Assembly (NCBI GenBank): GCA_008694505.1
Contig: VZDJ01007754.1
Span: forward strand, 48,108,309-48,172,308
Reading direction: 5' to 3'
Length of the DNA: 64,000 nucleotides
DNA from: Cyanoderma ruficeps
Taxonomy: Eukaryota > Chordata > Aves > Passeriformes > Timaliidae
Below, piece by piece: positions 1-10,800 of the stretch (positions are counted from its first letter, which is position 1; each line of letters begins with the position of its first letter). The notes beneath the pieces were generated by a model. That model searched no databases, was not told the DNA's origin, and worked only from the letters and a program-made list of their open reading frames with translations. Position numbers and translations under genes: made by a program.

Positions 1-76
1 ACTCTGAAAACTGCATGGTTTTACTGGTTAGGAGCAAAAGTTCCAACTCCCTCATGACTGGGGAGCTGAAACCAGG

Positions 77-116
77 GGATCTTTAAGGTCCCTTCCAACC
101 CACACCTATGATTCTA
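77..116 (+). mobile_element. CR1 LINE, 3'-terminal scrap
   Basis: About 40 bp match the extreme 3' end of avian CR1: a GATCTTTAAGGTCCCTTCCAACCC-like block (83-105) followed by 'CCTATGATTCTA'. Nothing upstream looks like CR1 body, so this is a strongly 5'-truncated or eroded copy. Confidence 0.7.
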
Positions 117-2443
117 CAAATTAAGAATTAACCAATTAATTACAACAGCCTGGGCTCAGGACCTGCACAGACTAGAAATCACCTCACTGCACTGATTAAA
201 AGACTAAAAGCCTTTTTGCACCCTTCCTATTCCATATCCATCCATGCCACACTAACTTTTACCTGTCAGTAGCTGTTCACCTATCTCCAGCGTGCAGGCT
301 GTTGGATTTGAGTCCTCAAATCATTAAATTTCTGCAGAGAGCTGAAAGCAAGCCTGTAGAAATGCTCCTCTTTCATGCACCGTCTCCCACCCCTGGTTTT
401 CCTTTCAGAAGGGATAATTAGCTTGGAAATGGTGTGAAAACCCAGAAAATTCTTGCTCTCAGCAGGCCAGAGCACAGGTAAGCACTGACATACAGGCTTT
501 ACTCCTGGACTTGATTTTTTTCATTCCTGCTGGTGGGGGCCAACCATTCTGATAACAAACCACCTTCTTCTAAGCTACCTTTATAAGGCAATAAAGGTGG
601 ACCAGGATTCCCTCGCCATCCTCTGCCACACACAAGCTTTTGTTGATATCATCGCTTTCTAAATTACATGAGGATTCCTTCCACATGGATATCTGAGGAT
701 CTCTGGACTATACCCACCCCCATGAGAAAACTAGGGAAAACAAAACTGTAGCCAGCAGACTTAAACTCACGAGCTTCTTGTGATTTTACAGGATTCAGAG
801 ATGGCTGATAAGCCCTGGCCTGCATTTTCTTGCTTTCTGAGAGCAGATCTGCTTTCATTAGCACCATAATACATAAATCCCCCTAGCCCTTTCCGCTAAA
901 CTCAGCTATTTCAAGGCTTTCCTTGAACGATTTCTTCATACTCTGCTGGACTCCCACTCTTCTGAGCACACCCTGATAAACCAGGGCAGTCAGGGCATGC
1001 CCCTGCTGGGTTCTGATCACTGTCATCAGGGGAGGTGAACGATCCCACAGCAGTTGTTGGCCATAACGAAAGATTGTTACCCAATGAATTTTCCAAAATC
1101 ACACATTCACGTGGACTGAATCTGGTGCCAGTTGAGGCAAATCTGATCAGTGCTGGGACAAACTCCTTGGAGCACATCAACTGCTCGCTGACAAGGGGCA
1201 CCCCACACACCAGCACCATTACACAGCAGGGCTGGAATCAGAGACAATTTATAGGGTGCAGGTTTTCCCTCACCACAGGCAGCACTCATCCCAGCAGGAG
1301 AGCCTGAAGCAGCAACTAATGAGCTGCTTTCTAAGTCTCCCATCATCTTGCACTGTTGCAACTGAAAAAAGATCTATGTATTCCCTTTCCAGATGAAACA
1401 GCATTAGAATGCTGTCTCCATGATCTGCTACAGCGCCTCCTGATCCATGGCAAACACTGGATGGATAATGAAGCTGAAGGAAAACAATAAAATCTTACAC
1501 ATAAATCTACCCATCGAACTCTGAAGAAATATGGTGCTGATGTAATTATTCACAAATGTGCCTCCAGCTATTTCTTTCATTTACTTTTCAACTATGAAGT
1601 AAAATGAATTGTGACAATGCTGGGAAAAGGAAACATTGCTTATTCCATATGGGCTGAAAGTCTAAAGCACTCTTCTGTGACATTTGAACACAGCTCAAAC
1701 AGACCAGTCCTGCCCAAAACTGCTCAGGGAAGGGACGAGGTTAGTGGGGTGGAAAAGGGGACTGAGTCTTTATTCTCAGAAATTCCCATCTCCCATTCCA
1801 GATGAAACAGAAATTGCTCGTCGCATTCTGGGAAACCATTCAGCATGAAAAACTGCACGGGCTGAAGCCTCCAACTGGCATTTCATGTCTCAGGTGCCAC
1901 CCTTTGCCCCTGCTCACACCTAACAGGAATTATGGAACCAGACCGAAGATGGAATACACTCATAAAAACTCTGCATTTTTCAGGGGCTAAACTGCAGCAT
2001 TTGGGAGAAAAGATTCAGTGGAGTGTGGGACAGAATCACAGTGCCCCGTATCAGGCCAGAAGCGCTGTTTTGCCTCAGGCAGGATCATTACCTCCCACTG
2101 CTCCAAAGATTTTTTCAAGCTGTGACAATCTTTATCCCAAGCTATTACACCACCAGCCTGTCCAATGAGGCAGAACAACCCCTAATTAAAGAGGACCAAA
2201 ATGGGCAGGAATCACATGGATGTTGACATCCATGTGGAGCATTATCTTTATGTGATGGGAAGAGTCATTTTATCTGCCCAGACTCCACAGAGCAACCAGC
2301 CAGCTGGAGAAAACATATGGATGCTCAGAGGTGTGGAGGCCACACTTAACTCCTCACAGGCACCAGTGTTAAAATCCAAGAGCTGATGTTGGCCATTCTT
2401 TCCCCTCTGTATCTACTTGAGGCTCATTTTTTAGGGGAGTTAA
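117..2443. other. Unique non-coding sequence
   Basis: No recognisable gene or repeat. Open frames here are under about 105 codons, lie on both strands and show no domain I know. The one structure I noted is a palindrome at 2213-2236, listed separately. If the minus-strand gene starting at 44083 is real, this may be intronic. Confidence 0.5.
2213..2236. repeat. Near-perfect 24-bp palindrome
   Basis: Arms CACATGGATGT and ACATCCATGTG are exact reverse complements separated by TG. Each arm carries a CACATG/CATGTG E-box-type hexamer. It could form a short hairpin or be a symmetrical protein site; no function is shown. Confidence 0.6.
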
Positions 2444-2934
2444 TAGAATCATGGAATGGCTTGGGTTGGAAGGGACCTTAAAGACCATCCAGTCCCAGCC
2501 CTGCATTGGGCAGGGAACCTTCCACTATCCCAGGGTACTCCAAGCCCCAATGTCCTACCTGGACACTTCCAGGCATGAGGGGGCATCCATAAAATTTCTG
2601 GGCAAGTTGTTTACAGTTCCTCACTAAGCTCACAGTAAAGAATTTCTTCTAATATCTAATCTAAACCTACTGTCAGTCTGAAGCCATTCCCCCTTGTACT
2701 TGTAAATTGTCTCTCTCCTCCCAGCTCCTTCAGGCCCTGCAAGGCCACCCTAAGCTCAGCCCAAAGCTTCTCCTGTCCAGGTTGAACAATCCCAGCTGTG
2801 CCAGCCTTTCCTCCCAGCAGAGCTGCTCCATCCCTCTGCTCATCCTGGAGCCTCCTCTGGGCTCTCTCCAGCAGCTCCACGTCCTCCCTGTGCTCTGGGC
2901 AGCAGAACCCCAACACCCTCCTGTCAGAACCACA
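2444..2934 (-). mobile_element. CR1 LINE fragment (3' end through end of the ORF2 region)
   Basis: Read on the minus strand, this runs from the degraded end of the CR1 pol region (GAGCTGCTGGAGAGAGCCC-type sequence near 2880) to the 3' terminus at 2444-2480 (reverse complement of AGAATCATGGAATGGCTTGG). It is 5'-truncated as usual for CR1. Its 5' edge abuts a solo LTR target site at 2941. No intact reading frame remains. Confidence 0.92.
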
Positions 2935-2940
2935 AGGTCC

Positions 2941-3256
2941 CCCATGTGTCACTGTTCACAATACACGAAGAACGAGGCAGGCAGCAGAAGGTCAGGCAGG
3001 AAAGCTCCTATTTTAATTTTCTGACTCCATCTTATATGTACTTTGATCAGAAGACAAGAGATTGGCTACACAGGTTGCCACCTCTTTGACCTCGTTGGTG
3101 AACATCATCATCAATCATATTTCTCCTCCCAGAGGACAAATATGTAAACAATAAATAAATTCTAAAAATATACATTGTTTTCTTGAAGTTGTGTGAGAAT
3201 CTGCACTGCAAGATTGCAAACACTCGAAATCAAGAAAACTTAGGGCGACATCCATG
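2941..3256 (-). mobile_element. Solo LTR of an avian endogenous retrovirus (copy 1) with flanking target duplication
   Basis: The LTR proper is 2947-3250 (304 bp). On the minus strand it begins TGTCGCCCTA and ends in CA. It is flanked by CCCATG (2941-2946) and TCCATG (3251-3256), a 6-bp target duplication with one mismatch. It aligns along its length with the copies at 55466-55767 and 58348-58648. The CCAAT motif is kept (GATTGGCTAC on the plus strand near 3060); the TATA and poly(A) motifs are degraded (ATTAAA instead of AATAAA). No internal retroviral genes are present, so this is a solo LTR, the most diverged of the three by eye. A 6-bp duplication is typical of class II (ERVK/alpharetrovirus-like) elements; that class assignment is inference. 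Confidence 0.85.
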
Positions 3257-3490
3257 AGCCTCCTTTTCTCCAGGCTCAGCCCCTTTCCCAGCTCCTTCAG
3301 CCCCTCCTGGGGCTCCAGCCCCTTCCCCAGCTCCCTTCCCTGCCCTGGACATGCTCCAGCCCCTCCAGGTCTGTCCTGCAGGAGCCACAACTGGACACAG
3401 CCCTGGAGCACAGAGGGACAATCCCTGCCCTGCTCCTGCTGGGGACACAATTCCTCAGCCAGCCCGGGGGCCATCGGCCTTCTTGGCCAC
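3257..3490 (-). mobile_element. CR1 LINE fragment lacking its 3' end
   Basis: The minus strand reads from GTGGCCAAGAAGGCCGATGG (3490) to GGAGAAAAGGAGGCTCATGG, matching the late ORF2 part of CR1. It overlaps the part of CR1 also present in 2444-2934, so the two are different insertions. The expected 3' continuation is absent: the sequence stops at the LTR target site. This is unusual, because CR1 copies normally lose their 5' and not their 3' end. Confidence 0.85.
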
Positions 3491-4791
3491 AAACATTCGG
3501 CTTCTTCATTAATAAGCACAGAATTTTTCTCTAATTAGATTAGGAACAACAATAATTTTCCTTCCTGCTCATTAGAAGTGCTGCAGAGTGAGATGCTCGT
3601 TTTGTGACAAGGACTCCATCGCTAAAGCTGCTGTTGTTTCATCACTCCAAAAGGAACCCAGACATTCCAGGGCCACCTTCCAGAGTCCAAGGCTCCCTGT
3701 TCTGTTTGTCTGGAGAGAGGCACTCCATGGTGGGGAATTACAGCTTTACACAAGGGTTTTTTGTTTTCAGGTTTTTGAAGGTGGAAGATGCTGGGGAAAA
3801 TGGAAAAGTCCACAAAGGAACCATCTCTGAAACTGAAAAGCAACCCCTGGAGCTCAGCGGTCTCCTGAGACTTCAAAAGCTCCATGCGAAAAAAAAATAA
3901 AGGTTATCATTAATGATAAGACTAAATGTAACAGCTATTTTTATCTGAACTACACCAACTGGCCCTAGAATATCACTCAAAGCAAGCCAGAAATAATTAA
4001 TCTCATTTGATTCAACTGTAAATTACAATTTGGTATAAAGAACATGATCTTATTAGGCAACCAGAATCTTTTATTTTTCAAATTGACCTTTACTTTCAGA
4101 ATATGGTGTTGCTATCTCAACTCGAAAAATTAGTTTTGCTGTAGAAAATAATGGTTGTTCTTCTATAATTTTAAAAACGTTATTTCAGCATGAGGCTTTT
4201 GAAATGTCTGATTAATCTTTTTTTTTTCCTAGTTGTAATAATGTTCGAGAACAGGGATATTATTTCTGACATAAGATAAACAAAGTGGCACAAAAAATAT
4301 GTACATTGGGGTAACATAACGGAACAGAAAGGAATAGCAATAAAATTCAGTTTACAAAAATTGCATCTTCAAGTAGACTGTAGCCAACTACAGATGAATT
4401 GATTTTGCTCAACAATTAATATAGAGACAAATACTGTTTTTCCTTTAATGCTAATATTATTAAAGCAATCATTCCTCATCTTCAAAGTAATTAATGGATC
4501 ACTGCCAGCCTTTTAAAATGGTTTACAAACTCATAACTGATGCATAGATAGGTACATAATTCATGGGAGGCATTCTGAGAATGAAACTATAGGCCCTAAT
4601 TCACATTCCCACATGGAGATCAAACTTTGTGCAAGTTTAACTGGGAACCTAGCAAATAAAAATGGCCATTTCAGCTCTATAATCTCATCTCTTACCAGCT
4701 AAAGCTGTGTCTGAGGAGTGCTAAAATGGCAAATTCAGCAAAATCTGGCAGCTGAAAGGAAATGGTGCTGGGGATCAAGTGCTGGCACTGA
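3491..4791. other. Unique AT-rich non-coding block with a GATA palindrome
   Basis: From about 3900 to 4700 the sequence is AT-rich, free of recognisable repeats and dense in TAAT/ATTA cores. Position 3904-3919 is a perfect 16-bp palindrome, TTATCATTAATGATAA, placing two inverted GATA sites around ATTAAT. The texture resembles conserved enhancer DNA; that is inference and needs an alignment. Confidence 0.35.
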
Positions 4792-4912
4792 CACAGAATC
4801 ACAGAATTTTCTGAGTTGGATCAAAGACCATCGAGCCGAGCTCCTGTCAGGTCCCTGAGTCCCCACCAGCAGGGACAACACACCCAGCCCTAACTCAGCC
4901 TCTCCCCCAGGT
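4792..4912 (-). mobile_element. CR1 LINE 3' fragment
   Basis: It begins ACAGAATCACAGAATTTTCTG, the reverse complement of a CR1 3' end, followed by GAGTTGGATCAAAGACCATCG and a decayed GAGCTCCTGTCAGG block. The 5' limit is vague because of divergence. Confidence 0.75.
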
Positions 4913-6351
4913 CAGGATGCCAAGATCCTCCTCACAAATTCAGCCCAGAGTCGTGGGAGTCTCCTTCTGCAGCTGCCCGTGATGCCCAAGGCCCCGGCCA
5001 AGTTTTAAATGGGAATTGTTACGACACGGTTTTAATTTCCTCTGCCATTTCCAGTTCTCATTTCCCCAGTTAAACACTGTGCCTTTAACCAGCTTTGCTG
5101 TGGAGGGAGCTGCATTTCAGCAGCGCATGAAGCAAGCTGCCCTCCTGACTCGCTCCTCGACTGCTTGATTAATATATGATCAGTTATTTCCCTATTATGG
5201 TAGCATCCAGGCACTCCCAGCCCGAGCTGGGAGCCCTAATGTGGTTACAAATGCAGAACAATAAATTCTTTCCCCTCCGCCACCCCTCAGTGCTCTGACC
5301 TTTGCAAAAGTGTCTTCAGCAATAACGTTTAAAATAACAACAGGAGAACTTCCTCAGGGCTACCTCGACACCAGCACATTATCCAAGGCCCCAGCACAGC
5401 CCGGGCATCATCCACAGCCTCCCTAAATATCTGAGAGTTGGCGCAGCCACGGGCATGGCTGGGATTGCTCCAGACAGACTCTGCCAAGGGACTGTGGTGG
5501 CAGACTGTGGGACCCCTGGGGCATTGAGGGAAAGAGAGTTTAGCCCTTTTGATTCAAGCCATGCTGCACCACTTCGCATCAAAACCATACAAAAGGCTCT
5601 AAACCCATTTTGTTTCCTAAGAGGGATGTTGCCCCCAGCACTTCCCAACACTTTGCTGCTCCAGATTGCAAAGGAACTGCTTCGGAATGAGTTGGCACTT
5701 GCTGTTAATTGTGGGACGACCGATGCTACCTGAGAGCACTCGCCAGGAAAACCGAAAACAAAGGATTTTATCTTCCAGTGTGGCACTGTCTCCCTTGGCT
5801 TTGCTTTCCAGGGATGCTCCCTCACCCCACCACCCCCATAAAAGAACAGCTGGGGAAGAAGCTCGGAGAAATGGCAGCAATCACAACATGCCACACAAGG
5901 AGTGGCAGGAAAGGGGGATCAAATCCGTGCCTGCCAAAGTGACAGGAGCTGGGGAAGGTGGCACAGGTTACAAAGCAAAACCTGTCAGTCACAGAAAAGG
6001 AGAGGAATCAATCAAAAGCGCCGTGATACGGAGTCAGAAGATGTTTTTTTCCACACACAACGAAGAGCGAGACTTTGCCCTGCTCATCTTCCAAGTGGAA
6101 AATGAGGGCATTTTCTTGGAGTGACTGGATACCAGCATATCTGTTAGCAACTAATGAGAGGCTATTTTAACTTTACAGGGTAATTTTAATAAAAACTACT
6201 TTATGAGCACTTGGAAAATCACAGTGAGAAAACACTCTCCTCTTGTAAAATCCATCACAGGTTTTAATTACAAATTACTTAATCCCACACTCAGAGGTGC
6301 ACAGCGTAAGGTACAGGAACTGAGCTTTGCCATTCAGTATCAAATTCTTAA
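4913..6351. other. Unique non-coding sequence
   Basis: No recognisable repeat. Open frames of 171 codons (minus, 5379-5894) and 152 codons (plus, 5666-6124) overlap each other and have no recognisable domain or splice context, so I do not call them genes. Confidence 0.45.
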
Positions 6352-6579
6352 GCAAAGGAGATATTGCAGAGAAATTCTTCCCTGTGAGGGTGGGGAGGCC
6401 CTGGCACAGGGTGCCCAGAGAAGCTGTGGCTGCCCCTGGATCCCTGCAAGTGTCCAAGGCCAGGCTGGACAGGGCTTGGAGGATCCTGGTCTAGTGGATG
6501 TTCCCTTCCTATGGAAGAGGTGGTTGGAACGAGATGAACTTGAAGAACCCTTTCAATCCAAACCATTCTATGATTCCAT
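6352..6579 (+). mobile_element. CR1 LINE 3' fragment
   Basis: Typical CR1 3' region: a TTCTTCCCTGTGAGGGTGGG block (6376 onward), GCTGTGGCTGCCCCTGGATCC, AAGTGTCCAAGGCCAGGCTGG, then a terminus ending CAAACCATTCTATGATTCC. 5'-truncated, no coding capacity. Confidence 0.93.
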
Positions 6580-7838
6580 TTCAGTATCTTCTAAGCCTTG
6601 TAAATATTATCAGTAAGAAGCACTCACTTTACTGCACAGATTAAGTGCAAGAAACAAACAACTTTAATAATGGCCAAACGCTGCGGTTTTTATTTGCACA
6701 AATGTGGGCATTGCTCCATGATGCGACAGGATAATTAATTTAGCACAATCACACCCCCAAAAAAGCCACTGCTTAAATAGATATACCATGTTTTTTTAAC
6801 ATTTTGCACTACCTGCTGGTTTGGGGATGCTTGTGGAGGCAACTAGTCAGTAATTGGGTAGAAGTGGAGCTTGTGAGGTTAAAAATGCCCAAGGAAGTAC
6901 CTGGAGTCCTTTAGTGACAGAACAGGATTGTCAGGGGGTAAAAACAGGCTGAGATGAACAAACCTGCTCTAAGACATTCTTTTAGGAGAGCGTTTGGCAA
7001 AAAAAAAAGTTTGTCATCCCTCCACAAAACCAAACTCATCCCTTCAGGAGAGCCCCAGAGATGTGATGGGTATAAAATCCAGGCTTCTACAGCAGCTCCA
7101 ACATAGTTCAGCCCGAGCAAAGACCAGGAAACTCGAATGCACATCGATTTACCAGGAAACTTGGCCTTCCAGTGGGTCTCACACGCTCCTGCATCACTGG
7201 GCTTTGTCACTTCTGCTCCAGCATCCACAAGTTCAACCAGAGTGTTGGAGAAATTCAGTCTGACCAGAAGTTTTACTGAATGTTCCACAGAATGACATTT
7301 TCTCACAAAAGGTACAGAATTTTAACACCTCTGACTCCTGAAAGCAGTCACCCAGCTGTAGTTTTCCACCGTAAAGCAAAGAAATCCTGTTGCAGGAGGG
7401 CTGGTTCTAGGAAATTTCCACTGTTTTCTTTCGCTTGGGCTGTTACCCGAACAGAATCATTAATTTGAGTTTACCGTGTCTCCACTGAAGGCAAAAAGCC
7501 ACATTTTCTCTGTTTATTTCCCCTGCAGGCTGGCTTGCTTAACTTTCTTAGGAAGAGAGGAGGGGCTCCTCAGGAGAATGTAGGATTAACACTGAAACAG
7601 CAGCACAGGGGAGATAATTTGAGATCCAGTGGCAATGTGGCTCTGAACGAGGAGGAGAAGGAATTAAATGCTGGAGGGTACTGTCAGTGTGTTCTGGGCT
7701 GTCTTGCCCAAGAGCCACTTGGAAAGCCAGGTTACATGTTCTGCAGAAGCTCATTAAGCCAAATATTTCAAAACCAGATTCTAGGTAAAAAGCTCTGACC
7801 AGCTCCTAGGGGGGAAAAAAAAATCCTTAATCTAATTT
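6580..7838. other. Unique non-coding sequence
   Basis: No recognisable repeats or coding signal. Open frames up to 131 codons (minus, 6911-7306) carry no domain I recognise. Confidence 0.45.
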
Positions 7839-7892
7839 AGAATCATAGAATCATTGAGGTTGGAAAAGATCTTTGAGATCATCAAGTCCAGC
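7839..7892 (-). mobile_element. CR1 LINE, 3'-terminal scrap
   Basis: AGAATCATAGAATCATTGAG then GTTGGAAAAGATCTTTGAGA and TCATCAAGTCCAGC is the reverse complement of a CR1 3' terminus. Only about 54 bp remain. Confidence 0.88.
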
Positions 7893-10800
7893 TTTAAAGG
7901 AAGCCAGACTTGCAGGTGTTTAGAAAGACACCAGTGAAGAAAAGCAAGGATTCCAAGGGTACAATTCCAACATGTTTTGGACAGCATGAATCTCACCCTT
8001 GAATTCTCTTTCTATACTGGTTAGTTCTCTATTAGTTGTAAAGGCAGCTCAGAGGGACTGGTTCAGATGTAGATATTGTTCTTTAAATGAGTTATATTGC
8101 CTGAGCCTGAGTGGTGCCTGAACACTGCACACGGTAGAATTTCAAATGAACACATTTATCTGCTATTTCATGAGAAATTCTTTCTCACCAAATGAATTAT
8201 TTAGCCCTTACGAAAGGTACTACACTGAAACTGCAGCAGCCAAGAAATCTTGTTTGCTTCAGGAAGGAAGAAAATAAAATAAAGGCAGGCACACCTTCTC
8301 ACTCAACTCCATCCGTGTGTTCTGATCCTGTGGGATGGAGAAGGAGAGAACAGCTCACCTTCAGCAGAGGGTCAGAATGAACATTTGTTCCCACTGCTGA
8401 GATGGCCAGGGAAGCTGCCAGTCATGCAGCTGATCTGGATCCTCTCACGTTCCCTCAGGAGCTGACTGAACGGTGTGCATACACTTTTCTTTTTATAGAA
8501 ACATAGTTGAACAGGCAAAAAAACCCCTGTATCAGCACCTCTCGCTCTCCTTTCAATTTAATTCAGAGATAGTGAATTTTTGTGTACACTGTGTGCCTTT
8601 ATGTGTACATCAATAAGACTCCTTCTATACCTCTAATAAGGGATTACAGCTAACACCATGGCAAGCAATATCAAATGCCTCATGTGAACAATCAGCCAAA
8701 TGACAGTTTCTGTGAGAGCTGTAATTGAATTCACCAGCTACAGCAGACGCCAAACCTCTGCTCTGCTACTTAGTTAAGAGTGAGCCAGGTGATGGCTGCT
8801 GCCATCCTGAAGGGTGGAGGTGCTCCAAGGAACCTTGCTACACCCCAGCATGTGGCAAAGGCAGCCAAAACAGAGCTGAGAATGCACGAGGAATAAGACA
8901 TGGGAGTCACATGTGCTGGGTGGCCATCTGTAGAAGAGAAGAACACTTTAAGAGGTGATTCTCATGATTCTCATGGCTGAGCCAAGCCAAGGAACACTGA
9001 CATGAGAATGGGACCTGCATGCAGAGATCAGAAAAACACAGTGATCACCTCCTGGCACAGCTCCTCAACACGGTGCATTCGATAGAGAATTTGGATTCCT
9101 CAGCACAATTACACGTGTTCCTCACATGCCAAAGCACACAAGTTACTGCTGCATCATTCCCTAATGGAAGAAACACAGCCCCATCACACATCCTTGCCAT
9201 GTTTTTTTCTTACCCCTCCCCTATTGTGGAAACTGATGCTGAGGTGGACAGTCTACTGGCTCCGAGGCAGAACTGGAGCACAGCTCTGCTCTTCCACTAA
9301 TTCCCTGTCCCAGAGTAATAGAAAAGACCTTATTGTCACATAGGACAATTTACTGTTTAGCATAAGGGAGTAAAAAATGGCAGTGAACAGATCCTATAAA
9401 AGAGAGGGGAATGAATCCAGAAGGGCAAGGCGTCCTTCTGAGCAGCCTGTTCATTACCTAAAGGCACTTCCTGTACTGGGAGGCTAAAGCCTGGAATTCT
9501 AACAAGTCAATACCAAAGCTCTATGGGATTTCTTGTCCCTGCCTTTAGCCTCTGTATTTATTGAGTGAGGACTGATGGTTGTAGGGTAATTTAATTTTCA
9601 AAGCCTTTCCAAAGCAGTGAAGATAATGAGCAAGGTCGGGCTCCAAAGCCACTAGACAGTACTTCAAATCCTGCTTCTGCACTTTTTTTGCCTTTCCCCC
9701 ATCTCATAAAAAAAAGCAGAATTTCAAACCTTCTAGGTCCTAGGCACTGACTCAGCAACATCCACTTTTAAACTCGATGCTATTTCAGATAAAGGGTGGA
9801 GGGGTTGTTCTCCCCTAAGAGTGCAGTTCTATGTTCTGACAAGCATCTGACAAGCATCTGACTTAAAGTGTAGATCATTAAGGCTGCCTTGCAGTGGGCT
9901 TATTCTCAGGTGTGTAGCAAGGAGGAGTATCCACCTTTTTATAGCCTGTGTATTGATTAATCACACCCACACACCTTTTTTTTTTTTTAATGTGGCTAAA
10001 AGCAAACATGTTTTTTCCAATAAAGCCCCTGCGGAAAGAGAAAGCAGGTCCATATTCCGAGCTCTTTATCTACATCAGGAGGTTATGGAGCAGGGAAGTG
10101 AAAATGGTCTCATTATCCTGACAGATGGTGCACTTAACAAACCCACACAGAACTCTGAGGACACAAAGGAAGGTTGTACGTGCTGGAAGTGTGGTGCATT
10201 TCTGAGCTGCCAGCAAAGTGGTGTGTGAGGTACCACACTGGCCCTCCAGCCTTGCTGCTTTCCAGTCCTCAGTGCTGGAACAAATCCCTTTTGTCATTCC
10301 CTGCCTCCTTCTCCAGAAGGGACTGTCACCCCTTTTAATCCTTCCATCCCGCAACATCTCAAAGGAAGCTCAGAAAGTTTCCTCTGTAACTTCAATTTTT
10401 TTCTTGTTTCAATGCAAGAACACATTAAGGCAAAACAAAACAAAAAGCAAGCTTTATTAATATGAGCTGTTTAGAAGAAAAGGAGGGTTCCTATTAATCT
10501 TATCTTGGTTTTCACCTCACTAAGTTTTCACCTGGTGCCTTTTAATGTCTATTTAAAATCAATTTTATCAGAAGGCGCAGCCATTGATTTAGCTAAGTGC
10601 TGCAATTGCAATTACAAAGTTATTAAACCCTGTGCCAGATAGACTAATTGACATGAAAATCTAACTGAGGCTGGGGGATAGAGGTTTCTCTCCTGCTTCA
10701 GCTGGAAGTTTATTGCACACATAAAGCTATCTTAAAAGAACATTCAGGTCGCAAAGTTGAACACGAGAAAGTTAACAAATGACAAAATGAACTGATACCA

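Noticed and set aside
5379..6124. 171-codon minus and 152-codon plus overlapping frames.
   Set aside because: They overlap on opposite strands, with no recognisable domain, promoter or splice context. Frames of this length are expected by chance in a window of this size.
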